A stretch of DNA of 64,000 bases from Jannaschia seohaensis (GCF_900116765.1 NZ_UETC01000012.1:57588-121587), one strand, 5' to 3'. Shown: positions 1 to 8,600, numbered from the stretch's first letter. Translations and numbers: made by a program. Notes: a model not told the origin generated them from the sequence alone.

Positions 1-625
1 GGACCTCGGGTGCGGCTGGAGCCGCCTTAGCTCGGATATGTGCGGGGGGCCGGTTTATGACCGCTGGGTGATCTTCAGGATCGGTCCCATGCCGCGCCCG
101 GAGACGGATGCGCCGGAGGGTGCCGCTCAAGACCCGCTCCGATCGGTTGGTGCGGCGCGGGTGCGGGCCTGTAGGACAACGTCTGCGTGGGCTGGCCGAG
201 GCGGGCCGCCCGCCCGCGACGCAGCGCGATGCCATCCTGCCAAGGGCCATCCGCTGCGCGCGGGGGAGCAGCAAGCGCTGCAGGGCCATGGATGAGATCG
301 GTCGGCCCAGCCGCCGCGCGGGGGGCGGTCCGGGGAAGTCCCCTGTCACCGACCGCCTTGCGATGCGCGCCGACGCGGCTTCCCTCCATGCGGATCGCTT
401 CGGGGCCGGGCGCTCCGCCGATCACCACCGCGGACCGGCGCGGCTCGGGAGGCATTGCCGCCTCGCGCCGGTGCGCCTTCGCCAAGGGACATCCTCGACG
501 CCCCTGCGCTCCTCGCGCGGCGGGCCGCGCGTCACGGCCCGCTTTCAGCGCGGCCCATTCCTCAGCACGGGCCGCCGACCTCCCACTGCACGCCGCCAAG
601 CCGGGGATCGCTTCCCTGGCCGGCC
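1..625. other. No gene recognised
   Basis: Several frames stay open here on both strands, as expected in very GC-rich DNA, but none gives a protein I recognise, and their arginine/proline-rich composition looks like shadow translation. No tRNA-like, repeat or terminator-like structure was seen. Confidence 0.5.
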
Positions 626-1381
626 CTAGCCGACGAGTTCGAGCGACTGCGCCTCCGATAGCGTGAGATAGGGGATGCGCGGTGCGCCAAAGCCGCCGGT
701 CTCGGCGGAATGGGGAAAGAGCCGCGCCATGTCCGAGAGCACAACGCGGTTGAGGCTGCGCGCGGTGGTGCGCGAGGGGTGGTAGGTCTCGACCGGCAGG
801 CCCGCGACCACCACCGCCTCCTGCGTGGCGCAGGCGAGGCCATAGACCGTCACCTCGCCCGGGGGCGAGATCGCGGTCACCGTCACCCCGTCCTCGAAGG
901 CCGCGACCGGGGCGAAGGCCTGGCGCCGCCCGATCAGAGGAACGCAACGCGGGCTGTCGATCAGCACCTGCGCATCCGAGCCCAGCACGATGTCCGACTC
1001 AGGGCCCTGGCCGCCGAAGGCCCGGGCCGCGATGCGCCAGAGCGTCGGCCGATCCGCGCCCCAGCCATAGCTGCGTGACCCGATCCAGCGGATCTCGGCG
1101 GTGCCGCCCGAGGCGGTCGCGATCCGGTCCCCCGGCATCAGGTCTTCGATCGCTATCGGGCCCTGCTCGCCCCGCAGCAGCGCGCCGCGTGCCAGGCAGG
1201 AGACGGCGGCGGCCACTTCGGGCGTGTCGGGCAGTTTGCGGTTGTCCCAGGTCGCCCGGCCCTTGCCGTCGACCCAGGCGAGGTCGATCGGCACAAGGGG
1301 GCGGGTATCGCTGCGCCCCTCCAAAGCCGGGTCATGCGCGGACCGGAAGTCCGCTGAGGGAAGCCGCTGGTAGGCAGTCAT
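626..1381 (-). CDS. Hint-domain (hedgehog/intein-type) protein
   Basis: A 251-residue protein whose middle and C-terminal part has the Hint fold pattern common in roseobacter proteins. A conserved start (SCLARGALLRGEQGPIAIED, about residues 81-100) is followed by LMPGDRIAT, a strand-rich core, and a late HPSRTTARSLNRV-like segment. Family members are usually the autoprocessing or C-terminal part of secreted proteins. The cysteine that would start the Hint cleavage site is present in SCLARG. There is no signal peptide, and the first 75 residues match nothing I know. It stands alone, and its substrate cannot be inferred. The start is the first ATG of the frame; no strong ribosome binding site is visible. 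Confidence 0.72.
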   Translation of the reverse strand: MTAYQRLPSADFRSAHDPALEGRSDTRPLVPIDLAWVDGKGRATWDNRKLPDTPEVAAAVSCLARGALLRGEQGPIAIEDLMPGDRIATASGGTAEIRWIGSRSYGWGADRPTLWRIAARAFGGQGPESDIVLGSDAQVLIDSPRCVPLIGRRQAFAPVAAFEDGVTVTAISPPGEVTVYGLACATQEAVVVAGLPVETYHPSRTTARSLNRVVLSDMARLFPHSAETGGFGAPRIPYLTLSEAQSLELVG

Positions 1382-1726
1382 TCGTGGTTGTCCCGTCAGT
1401 CGCGGCCCCCACCGCTACGCCGTTTATCGCCAAAGTCGCGGAGTCCGAGCAAGGCCAGAAGCGGAAACAATGGGTTTCAATATCACGCTCCGTGTCGGAA
1501 TCGTGGCGTATCGGTGGTGCCGTGACGCCTCTCGGGCCTGGACGTGGCACGCGTTTGACAGAGGGCTGAACCGGACCGTCCTCTCCCGTTGCATCCGCCC
1601 CGCGCAAGGGCGCGGCGGCCGGCTCCGGCGCCATCCTGGAGGCGCTCCCGTCCACATCGGGCGTCCTGTCGGGCCGCGCCGCACCCGGGGAGGCACCGTT
1701 CTTGGCCCGATCGGGCCGCGTCCGCC
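1382..1726. other. Gene-free stretch
   Basis: About 345 bases upstream of the Hint gene and downstream of the lipase-like gene (both on the minus strand). No recognisable coding region, RNA gene or clear hairpin was seen. It probably holds the Hint gene promoter. Confidence 0.4.
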
Positions 1727-2455
1727 TCAGTCCGTCAGGGCGGCGAACACGTCGAACAGATCCAGCCCGGGCTCGAAGGCCCCGGTGCGCAGGAAGGACA
1801 GGGTCTGCCCGATCACCACCGGGTTGTTCATCAGGAAGGTATGGGTTGCGGGCAGGGTCAGGTGCGCGGCCATGCCCTCGACCTTTGTCGAGTCGACCGA
1901 CACCTTGCCGTCATCCTCTCCGGGAAGGATTGTGGAATAGACCGCGTTGAGGCTGCGATTGCCCGCGATGATCCCGACATCGGCCCAGACCGGGCCGAGC
2001 TGGCTGGGCACTCCGTCTGTTCCCAGCTGAAGCCCCGCCGGTCCGTTGAGCCACTCGAAAGGCGGCAGCTGGTCCAGCTCGTCGACCAGTTCGGATCCAT
2101 GGTTGGGCGGGGCCAGCATCACGGTGCGTCCGAGCCGCGGGATCTCGGTCTCTGCCAGATACTGCCGCAGCAGGATGCCGCCCATGGAATGGGTGACGAA
2201 ATGGATTTTCGGGGCGTCCGCGGGGCAGGCGGCCAAGGCTTCGGGCAGCGCCATAGCGGTCAACTCGGCGATCTCGGCCACGGTCGAGTCGTAGTCGCTG
2301 TTGAAGACGGTATAGCCCTCGGCCGACAGCGCCTCCTCCAAAACCACCATGGAGCCCGCGCTGCGCGCGAGGCCGTGCAGCAGCACGACACAGTCCGGCA
2401 CCGCCCCGTCGGGCGGCGCGGCCAGGGCGGCGCAGAGGGCAAGCCAGGAACACAT
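1727..2455 (-). CDS. Secreted lipase-like alpha/beta hydrolase
   Basis: 242 residues with the order of motifs of a triacylglycerol-lipase-like alpha/beta hydrolase: a short hydrophobic N terminus (probable signal peptide), VVLLHGLARS as the oxyanion-hole HG motif near residue 26, and THSMGG as the nucleophile elbow (Ser near residue 91). A late histidine in PATHTFLMNN completes the likely catalytic triad. The NHGSELVDEL segment resembles the PHxGS stretch of the lipase/PGAP1-like group. Such proteins hydrolyse esters of lipids or small substrates, here probably in the periplasm. The gene lies 58 bases downstream of the minus-strand transporter gene and may be co-transcribed with it. The exact substrate is unknown. 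Confidence 0.82.
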   Translation of the reverse strand: MCSWLALCAALAAPPDGAVPDCVVLLHGLARSAGSMVVLEEALSAEGYTVFNSDYDSTVAEIAELTAMALPEALAACPADAPKIHFVTHSMGGILLRQYLAETEIPRLGRTVMLAPPNHGSELVDELDQLPPFEWLNGPAGLQLGTDGVPSQLGPVWADVGIIAGNRSLNAVYSTILPGEDDGKVSVDSTKVEGMAAHLTLPATHTFLMNNPVVIGQTLSFLRTGAFEPGLDLFDVFAALTD

Positions 2456-2513
2456 GCTACATACTTAGGTCGTCCTGCCGCCCGATGCATCCCCTTCTGC
2501 ACGCGATGGCGCG

Positions 2514-3350
2514 TTACGACCCGGCCCGGCCGATGGGCAGGGTGGCCACGGCGATGCCGGCCAGCACCAGGGCGGCCGCGCCGACCGTCTGAACCGTCGG
2601 CAACTCGCCGAGCAGGGCCGCGCCCGCGATCATGGCGATGACCGGCACCGAGAGCTGCGCCAGCCCGGCCGTGGCCGAGCCCATCGCAGGCAGCACCCGG
2701 AACAGCATCGCATAGCCCAGCCCCGAGGCCACCGCTCCCGACAGCACCGCCATCAGCGCGCCGAAGGCCGTCACCGGCGCGCCCAGCCAGACCGGCGCGG
2801 CCAGCGCGAACATTCCCGCCGCCAGCAGGAAGTTGCTTGCCGATCCGGCGAGCGGCCGGGGTTCGAACCGGCCGGCCAGCGAGTAACCGGCCCAGGCCAA
2901 CCCCGCCACGGCCATGAGCCCGGCGTCGAGCGGGTCCGCCGAGGCGCCCTCCTCCGGCCAAAGCAGCCAGGTCAGACCGCCGAGCGCCAGGGCCATGCCC
3001 AGGAGCGCCCGGGCGCTGGTCCCCTCTCCGCGCGCAAGGCCGATGGCGAAAAGGCCCAGTTGCACGCAGGCAAAGAGGATCAGCGCGCCGAGCCCCGCGT
3101 CGAGGCTGCGATAGGCCAGCGAGAAGCCCAGCAGATAGATCGCCAGCGCCAGGGCCGCGCCCCATCTCCGTCCGCCGCCCAGCGTGATCCCCCTCCGCGC
3201 CGCCAAGGCCGCGAGCACCACGGCCCCCGCCCCCACGCGGATCGCCGCGAAGGCAAGCGGATCCGTCCCGTCCAGCACGCCTGCGCGGGTCAGCAGCGAA
3301 TTGGCTGCGAGGAAACAGAAGGCGACGGCGGCTAGGAGTGGCAGGGGCAT
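2514..3350 (-). CDS. EamA/DMT-family transporter
   Basis: 278 residues, almost entirely hydrophobic, with about ten predicted membrane spans arranged as two similar halves, the usual layout of the drug/metabolite transporter (EamA) superfamily. The first half starts with PLLAAVAFCFLAANSLLTRA, and the second half ends with a GELPTVQTVGAALVLAG-like segment typical of EamA repeats. Family members export amino acids, nucleobases or other small metabolites across the inner membrane; the substrate cannot be read from sequence. It is followed on the same strand by the lipase-like gene. Confidence 0.85.
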   Translation of the reverse strand: MPLPLLAAVAFCFLAANSLLTRAGVLDGTDPLAFAAIRVGAGAVVLAALAARRGITLGGGRRWGAALALAIYLLGFSLAYRSLDAGLGALILFACVQLGLFAIGLARGEGTSARALLGMALALGGLTWLLWPEEGASADPLDAGLMAVAGLAWAGYSLAGRFEPRPLAGSASNFLLAAGMFALAAPVWLGAPVTAFGALMAVLSGAVASGLGYAMLFRVLPAMGSATAGLAQLSVPVIAMIAGAALLGELPTVQTVGAAALVLAGIAVATLPIGRAGS

Positions 3351-3540
3351 GGCTCTTGGTGACCGCTGTCCCGGTCCGTGTCGAGGGCAGAGACGTATCT
3401 GCGGTCAGGGCACCGAGCGGCGGCGCGGCGTTGGGCGGCCTCCTCGGTCCGTTCCGATCCCGTCGGAGACGGGCCGGCGCGTCGCCGGGGTGGCTGTCCG
3501 GCGATCCTGGTTTTGGTCCGCGCGGCCTGTCACAACCCTG

Positions 3541-3576
3541 ATGCGGGAGACCTCCCTTATGCGGGAGACCTCGGCG
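3541..3576. repeat. 18-base tandem duplication
   Basis: Two adjacent 18-base units start at 3541 and 3559. Their first 14 bases (ATGCGGGAGACCTC) are identical and the last four differ. The repeat lies in the gap between the DUF2161 gene and the EamA gene. No function is evident; it could be a small replication-slippage duplication. Confidence 0.7.
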
Positions 3577-3641
3577 CGATGCTCTAAACCCCACCTGACC
3601 GCCGAGCTTGCGCCCCAACCCCCCGGGCGCGGTCTGCGCGC

Positions 3642-4310
3642 TCACGCCTCTCCGGGCGCCGTCGCCGCGCGTCCGGCCTCGGACAGGTCGTAGACCCCCG
3701 TCGCCACCTTGACGAACCACCCATAATGGTTGTCGCGCAGCATCGTCGTGGCTCGCGCCACCCCCGTCGCGTCGCGCACGTCGCGCCCGCGGCGTGGCCC
3801 GGCCTGCGCGAGATGCGCCGCGAGCAAGAGCGCATCCTGGCGATAGGCCGTCACCAACCCGTCCCGCGTCGCCCCGCCCGCTGTCGGGTCGCCGCGCCGG
3901 GCCGCGAACTCCCGCAGGAGGCGTTCGCGCGGCGCTTTCAGCAGACGCGGACGGAACGGGCCCGGGTCGCAATGCACTGTCACCAGCCCGTCCGCCGCCC
4001 GCACCGTCATCACGCCGAGCCCGAGGCGTCGGGCGAGCTTCAGGTTGGCTCTCAGCGCCGTCCAGCCGCGCCGTCCCGCGACATCCGGGACCGCGAGGTA
4101 GACATGCGGCGTGATCGTCTGACGGTCGATTCCCTGATGGATCAGGGCCAGGGAGAAGCCGGTCTTCAACTCCACGATCACCGGCGGTTCGTCCCCGCGC
4201 AGCGCGACGACGTCGGCCGGGCCGATCTCGCCCTTCACGGCATAGCCCTGGCCTTCCAGAAAGCGCTTGACCGGGGGGTAGAGCGCCGTCTCCCGTGGCG
4301 GCTCAGCCAC
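3642..4310 (-). CDS. DUF2161 family PD-(D/E)XK-like protein
   Basis: 222 residues matching the DUF2161 family (putative phosphodiesterase). The N-terminal part has the restriction-endonuclease-like signature: ADVVALRGDEP followed by VIVELKTGFS, i.e. D ... ExK (near residues 33 and 47-49), the metal-binding core of PD-(D/E)XK nucleases. The C-terminal part (about residues 150-215) has a winged-helix look (LLLAAHLAQAG, RATTMLRDNHYGWF) and may bind DNA. It overlaps the upstream bactofilin-like gene by eight bases, so the two are probably translated together. The family is known mainly in alphaproteobacteria, and its biological role is not established. Confidence 0.8.
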   Translation of the reverse strand: MAEPPRETALYPPVKRFLEGQGYAVKGEIGPADVVALRGDEPPVIVELKTGFSLALIHQGIDRQTITPHVYLAVPDVAGRRGWTALRANLKLARRLGLGVMTVRAADGLVTVHCDPGPFRPRLLKAPRERLLREFAARRGDPTAGGATRDGLVTAYRQDALLLAAHLAQAGPRRGRDVRDATGVARATTMLRDNHYGWFVKVATGVYDLSEAGRAATAPGEA

Positions 4311-4530
4311 GGCGCGTCACGGCTCCTCCGCGCAGCAGGATATCGCCGCCGATCAGCCCCGTGAGGCGCACCGTCGCGCCGTCTTCGACGATCAGGTCTC
4401 CGGCGACCATGCCCCCCAGATCCAGCGTCACGCCGGGTGCCACGCGGACATCGCCGCCGACCATGCCGTCGAAGCGGCCGTCCTCGGTCACCTCCAGGTC
4501 GCCGGCCACCATGCCATCCCTTCCGCGCAT
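4303..4530 (-). CDS. Tiny bactofilin-like (polymer-forming) protein
   Basis: 75 residues made of four near-repeats of about 17-18 residues with cores GMVAGDLEV, GMVGGDVRV, GMVAGDLIV and LIGGDILL. This is the rung pattern of a right-handed beta-helix as in bactofilins and polymer-forming cytoskeletal proteins. Typical bactofilins exceed 100 residues, so this is a minimal version with no evident terminal extensions. The start chosen is the ATG just before the first rung; a longer frame upstream runs antisense to the pyrophosphatase gene and is not credible. The stop overlaps the start of the DUF2161 gene by eight bases, indicating translational coupling. Function is unknown; possibly a small scaffold. 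Confidence 0.66.
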   Translation of the reverse strand: MRGRDGMVAGDLEVTEDGRFDGMVGGDVRVAPGVTLDLGGMVAGDLIVEDGATVRLTGLIGGDILLRGGAVTRRG

Positions 4531-4621
4531 AGCCGTATCCCTCCGCCTGCGGCCACGTGACAACGGTCGCGGCCCGCGATAATGCCGCGTCCGAAACGAA
4601 ACGCAGCACGGATGACCCCTC

Positions 4622-5542
4622 ATGACCACCCTCGTTTTCGGCCACAAGTCCCCCGACACCGACTCGACCGCAGCGCCGATCGCCTGGGCCTGGTATCTGA
4701 CCGAGGTCGCCGGGACCGACGCGAAGCCCGTTCTCTTGGGCGAGCCCAACACCGAAGCCGCCTTCATGCTCGAGCGCTGGGGTCTGGATAAGCCGGAGAT
4801 CATCGCCGATGTCGAGGCGGGCCAGCCCTGCGTCGTCGTCGACACCAACAACCCGGCCGAGCTGCCCGCCGGCATCGCTCAGGCGGATCTGCGCCAGATC
4901 ATCGATCACCACAAGCTGACCGGCGGGCTTGAGACGGCGGGGCCGATCGACATCACCATCCGCCCGCTCGCCTGCACCGCGACCATCATGTACGACATGA
5001 TGGGGTCTGCGGCCTCGTCGGCGCCAGAGGGGATCAAGGGCGCGATGCTGACGGCGATCCTGTCGGACACGCTGGAGTTCCGCTCCCCCACCACGACCGA
5101 TCACGACCGCGCCGTGGCCGAGCGGCTGGCCGAGGATCTTGGCGTCTCGATCCCCGAGCTGGCCGAGGCGATGTTCGCCGCCAAGTCCGACGTGTCGGCT
5201 TTCTCCGAGGCGGAGCTTCTGCGGATGGACTCCAAGGAATATTCCGTCGGCGGCACGTCCTTCCGCGTCTCCGTGCTGGAGACCACCTCGCCCAAGGCGA
5301 TCCTCGATCGCAAGGACGCGCTGGTCGAGGCCATGCCGACCGTCGCCGCCGAGGACGGCGTGGCGCAGGTGCTGCTGTTCGTGGTGGACATCCTCAACGA
5401 GGAGGCGACGCTGCTGGTCCCGAACGAGCTGACGAAGACGGTCGCGGAGAAGAGCTTCGACGCGACGGTTTCGGGCGACACGGTGGTGCTGCCGGGCGTG
5501 ATGAGCCGCAAGAAGCAGATCATCCCGGCGCTCAAGGTCTGA
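4622..5542 (+). CDS. ppaC: Manganese-dependent inorganic pyrophosphatase
   Basis: 306 residues, the normal length for family II inorganic pyrophosphatases of the DHH superfamily, which hydrolyse pyrophosphate to two phosphates in the cytosol and so drive biosynthetic reactions. Visible motifs are the N-terminal GHKSPDTDST (metal-binding His and Asp), VVDTNN, the DHH signature IIDHHKLTG near residue 97, and the C-terminal DHHA2 region ending SRKKQIIPAL, with the substrate-binding SRKKQ. The start ATG follows the divergent minus-strand bactofilin-like gene by about 90 bases. A long perfect palindrome lies 16 bases after the stop. Confidence 0.95.
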   Translation: MTTLVFGHKSPDTDSTAAPIAWAWYLTEVAGTDAKPVLLGEPNTEAAFMLERWGLDKPEIIADVEAGQPCVVVDTNNPAELPAGIAQADLRQIIDHHKLTGGLETAGPIDITIRPLACTATIMYDMMGSAASSAPEGIKGAMLTAILSDTLEFRSPTTTDHDRAVAERLAEDLGVSIPELAEAMFAAKSDVSAFSEAELLRMDSKEYSVGGTSFRVSVLETTSPKAILDRKDALVEAMPTVAAEDGVAQVLLFVVDILNEEATLLVPNELTKTVAEKSFDATVSGDTVVLPGVMSRKKQIIPALKV

Positions 5543-5558
5543 GGCCGGGAGGCCCGAA

Positions 5559-5602
5559 ACCGTCGTCACGACCCCGGTCATGACCGGGGTCGTGACGACG
5601 GT
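5559..5602. terminator. 44-base perfect palindrome after ppaC
   Basis: Two 22-base arms with no spacer meet at 5580/5581 (centre GGTCATGACC) and are perfectly complementary. The palindrome starts 16 bases beyond the ppaC stop, between converging genes, so a transcription-ending or mRNA-stabilising hairpin is the simplest reading. No T-run follows on either strand, and the absence of a loop is unusual for a terminator. A protein-binding or recombination site is the alternative. Confidence 0.6.
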
Positions 5603-5769
5603 CGTGACGTGCATGGTGACGGGTCTGAGCCTGCGGGTGGCGGGTCGGGGCGCGGGGCCCGGACTGTTGGGTGATCGGACCGGCCGAAAGGGATCCGCGG
5701 CCGGTCCTCGGACCATCGCGCCACTGTTGGGCCGATGACCGCTGTGCGGGACGAAGCAGTCGCTCGTGC

Positions 5770-6255
5770 TTACGAACGAATCTGCACTTCGCCCTCGATT
5801 TCCATCGCGAAACCCAACGGCAGCCCCGACACACCGATTGCCGATCGCGCATGTCGCCCCACGTCTGGTCCAAACACTTCGATCACGAGATCGCTGAAAC
5901 CATTTACTACCAAATGTTGCTCGGTGTAGCCGGGACTCGAGCTGACCATTCCAAAAACTCGTGTCCAGCCGACAATCCGGGAAAGGTCACCGATTTCAGC
6001 TTTAATGTTTGCCAGCACTGAAAGTGCAATTTCGCGAGCTGCATCATAGGCTTGTTCAGTTGTCAGCTCAGCACCGACCGTGCCGAACGGACCTGCTATA
6101 CTGCCGTCCATTGCGGTCTTGGGGCTTCCAGAAAATAGGAGACGGTCACCCCGAACGTTAACGAAGGCGAACGGTAGGTGCACGCCGACAGGCGGCTTTG
6201 CAGCGGCGGGCAAGCTCAATCCGAGTTCACGCAGTCTTTCTTCTGGCGCTGCCAT
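5770..6255 (-). CDS. RidA family protein (YjgF/TdcF-like)
   Basis: 161 residues of the RidA superfamily, small trimeric proteins that hydrolyse reactive enamine/imine intermediates. It starts AAPEERLRELGLSL as in the longer subgroup, has LLFSGSPKT in the conserved N-terminal strand region, and YDAAREIALSVLANIKAEIG as the long helix. Near the C terminus, VSGLPLGFAMEIEGE replaces the canonical R-E ending: the arginine that typically contacts the substrate carboxylate (VARLPR in true RidA) is not obvious. The local DNA is clearly less GC-rich than its neighbours, suggesting transfer. A second RidA gene lies just upstream on the same strand. The role is uncertain. Confidence 0.8.
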   Translation of the reverse strand: MAAPEERLRELGLSLPAAAKPPVGVHLPFAFVNVRGDRLLFSGSPKTAMDGSIAGPFGTVGAELTTEQAYDAAREIALSVLANIKAEIGDLSRIVGWTRVFGMVSSSPGYTEQHLVVNGFSDLVIEVFGPDVGRHARSAIGVSGLPLGFAMEIEGEVQIRS

Positions 6256-6300
6256 CTCAATCCTCTTGCATCCAGCATCTCGGAAGCATCATATCAGACG

Positions 6301-6322
6301 CCGGAGCACCCGTCTGCTCCGG
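6301..6322 (-). terminator. Hairpin between the two RidA genes
   Basis: An 8-base perfect stem (CCGGAGCA / TGCTCCGG) with a 6-base loop lies between the stop of the upstream RidA gene and the start of the downstream one. It could end or attenuate transcription between them. Only a weak T-containing stretch follows on the minus strand, so the call is tentative. Confidence 0.4.
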
Positions 6323-6394
6323 GCTCGAAGCCGACATCCACTGACAGCGTCGACCCATTGCCGCAGGAGATTGCCGGGCTTGCGGGCCGCACCC

Positions 6395-6790
6395 TCAGGG
6401 CCTCCGCGCCACCAAGTCGATCTCGACCAGGGCACCCACGGCCAAAGCGGTCACGCCGATGCAGGTGCGGGCGGGCAGGGGGTTCGGGGCGAAGTAGCTG
6501 GCATAGACCCGATTCATCGCGTCGTAGTCGCGCTCGAACTCGGTCAGGTAGGCGCGGGCCTGGACGACATTGGCGAGGGTCAGGCCCAGCCCCTCCAGCA
6601 CCAGAACGAGATTGTCCATGACCCGGGCGGTCTGCGCCTCGATCCCCTCGGGGAGGGGGCGTGCGGGGTCATCGGGCCAGGTCGGCATCTGGCCGGTCAG
6701 AAAGACCCATCCGTCGATTTCGGCGGCATGGCTGAAGGTCGCCACCGGCGTGGGCGCGGCGTCGATCATGTGAAAGTCGGGTAGGGGCAT
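6395..6790 (-). CDS. RidA family protein
   Basis: 131 residues of the RidA/YjgF family, close to the usual 125-130. Motifs: VFLTGQMPTWPDD in the first strand region, QTARVMDNLVLVLEGLGLTLANVVQARAYLT-type helix and strand (residues about 55-85), and NPLPARTCIGVTALAVGALVEIDLVA at the C terminus. This last segment contains the arginine (PARTC) that binds the substrate carboxylate in RidA and the final glutamate (VEIDLVA). It is therefore a better candidate for true enamine/imine deaminase activity than its downstream neighbour. The start is set at the ATG with GGAGA five bases upstream; a GTG 24 bases earlier has no such site. Confidence 0.87.
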   Translation of the reverse strand: MPLPDFHMIDAAPTPVATFSHAAEIDGWVFLTGQMPTWPDDPARPLPEGIEAQTARVMDNLVLVLEGLGLTLANVVQARAYLTEFERDYDAMNRVYASYFAPNPLPARTCIGVTALAVGALVEIDLVARRP

Positions 6791-7101
6791 GGCGTCTCCG
6801 AGGCTGCCGCGCACACTAGGCGCCAGACCCGGCCCGCGCCAAGCCCCTCAATCCGCGCGCAGCGAGACGTGGTCGATGGCGCAGGACTCCTCAGTGATCG
6901 GGCGGTCGGTGGCGGAGGCGATTGGGATCGTATCGGTTGCCCGGCTGTGATGCCCTTGCTCGCCAGGGCCGACGGGGTTTCCCCTCATGCAGATCGTCCG
7001 CGCGATGCGCCCGTCGCCTCGGTCCCGAATCCCGGCATCCGATCTGTTGACCTCGCCATGATCGCCATGATCGCCGGTCGAGGCAGGGCCTGTCGTCTTG
7101 G
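6791..7101. other. Gene-free stretch between RidA and Lrp genes
   Basis: About 310 bases with no supportable coding region. It should hold the promoter of the RidA gene and any terminator of the Lrp gene, but no clear element could be picked out by eye. Confidence 0.35.
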
Positions 7102-7602
7102 CTAGGCGTCCAGGGCCAGCCGCGCCTCCAGCACCTCGAAGGGGACGCCGGGCACGTCCTTGGCGCCGCGGATGACCAGCGAGGTCTTGACCGAGGCGAC
7201 ATTGTCGGCGGCGGTCAGTTGCCCGGTCAGGAAGGATTGGAAGGTCGAGAGATCCGGCGCGACGCATTTGAGAATGAAGTCGATCTCACCGTTGAGCATG
7301 TGGCACTCGCGCACGAGCGGCCAGTCTCGGGCGAGGGCCTCGAAGGCCGACAGATCCGCCTCGGCCTGCCGGACCAGGGACACCATCGCGAAAACCTGCA
7401 CCTCGAAGCCCAGGGCACGCGCGTCCACATCGGCATGGTAGCCCTGGATCAGCCCGGCCTCCTCCAGCGCGCGGACCCGGCGCAGGCAGGGCGGTGCGCT
7501 GATCCCGACACGGCGGGCCAGTTCGACATTGGTCATGCGTCCGTCAGCCTGAAGTTCGGCGAGAATCTGGCGGTCGATAGGGTCGAGCTTGGAGGCGGGC
7601 AT
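7102..7602 (-). CDS. Lrp/AsnC family transcriptional regulator
   Basis: 166 residues with the complete Lrp/AsnC architecture. The N-terminal helix-turn-helix (LDPIDRQILAELQADGRMTN, ELARRVGISAPPCLRRVRAL, residues about 6-50) is followed by the RAM ligand-binding and oligomerisation domain (about 68-150, with VRECHMLNGEIDFILKCVAP). These proteins are octameric or dimeric local regulators, often of amino-acid metabolism and often autoregulated. No target is adjacent in an obvious divergent arrangement; the RidA genes lie downstream on the same strand after a gap of about 310 bases. The target is unknown. Confidence 0.93.
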   Translation of the reverse strand: MPASKLDPIDRQILAELQADGRMTNVELARRVGISAPPCLRRVRALEEAGLIQGYHADVDARALGFEVQVFAMVSLVRQAEADLSAFEALARDWPLVRECHMLNGEIDFILKCVAPDLSTFQSFLTGQLTAADNVASVKTSLVIRGAKDVPGVPFEVLEARLALDA

Positions 7603-7830
7603 TGCAGTGTCCGATGGGAGCGAATTGGCCAGTGTTTCCCATATTGGCCTGGGTAGCGCAATAATCTTTCGCAGCTGCGTAACTATATGTCGGGTGCCAT
7701 CGCTCTCATCATGCCGCTCAACGCGGCCGGGGATAGGCGCGGGCGGCCACGGCCCCGACCTGCGGCCCGCATGCGGTCCGACCGGAGGGAGCGCCCGTTG
7801 GCGCGCGGACCGTGTCTCTCCCGCGCGGGC

Positions 7831-8523
7831 TCAGGCGACGATTTTCTTCTGGCTGGCGAACGGGCTGAGACCGAGCCAGGTCTGGATCGTCGCCTCCAGG
7901 TCGCGCGATCCGCTGAATTCGAACGCCTCGCGTTCGGCGGCAACGTCGGTGACACCCATCCAGATCGCCGTCATCGTGCGGAGATCCGTCGACACGTAGA
8001 GATCGATGTCGAAGCCTGGATCGGCCCAGCAGAGGTCGACCTCGCCGCCCGGCTCGATGACGAGCCACCAGTCCCGTTTGGTCGAGGGAAGGTCGTGATA
8101 CAGGAACTGGACCACGACGCGCCGGTCCGGCAGCGGATCGGGGTTCAGGTTGCGCCGCATGTCCCACATCAGCAGCGACGGGTCGAGATTCTTCAGCGAA
8201 AGCGACGACTCGACCCATTTCTGGCCCCACATGCCCATGGCGATCACCACGTCGCGCAGGTCGCGGCCGGCTTCGGTCAGATGGTATTCGTAGATCCCCC
8301 GCTCCGCCGGTGCCGGCCTCCGCTCCACGATTCCGGCGTCTTCGAGATCCTTGAGGCGGCGGGACAGCAGGGTGGGCGACATCTTGGGCACGCCGCGGCG
8401 CAGGTCGTTGAATCGATGGGATCCTGCGATCAACTCTCGCAGCAGAACCATCGTCCATCGCGTGCACAGCACTTCCGCGGCCATGGCGAGGGGGCAGAAT
8501 TGTTTGTAGCTGGCCTGGGACAT
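7831..8523 (-). CDS. HxlR-type winged-helix regulator with C-terminal SCP2-like region
   Basis: 230 residues. Residues about 1-105 are an HxlR-family winged helix: CPLAMAAEVLCTRWTMVLLR near the start, HRFNDLRRGVPKMSPTLLSRRL as the recognition region, and a wing with EYHLTEAGRDL. Family members sense small or reactive molecules, and the cysteine in KQFCPLAMA is the position used for sensing in some HxlR proteins. The C-terminal 120 residues (VVVQFLYHDLPSTKRDWWL onward) look like the sterol-carrier/SCP2-like extension of longer HxlR members and may bind a ligand. The start at 8523 has GGAGG seven bases upstream. It is divergent from the DUF1330 gene, probably its target. Confidence 0.88.
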   Translation of the reverse strand: MSQASYKQFCPLAMAAEVLCTRWTMVLLRELIAGSHRFNDLRRGVPKMSPTLLSRRLKDLEDAGIVERRPAPAERGIYEYHLTEAGRDLRDVVIAMGMWGQKWVESSLSLKNLDPSLLMWDMRRNLNPDPLPDRRVVVQFLYHDLPSTKRDWWLVIEPGGEVDLCWADPGFDIDLYVSTDLRTMTAIWMGVTDVAAEREAFEFSGSRDLEATIQTWLGLSPFASQKKIVA

Positions 8524-8600
8524 GACGCGTCCTCCGATCTCTTTCCGACAGCCTAGCAGCGGGCTGAAAGGGGCATAGTCCAGAAACTGTACCACCCGGT

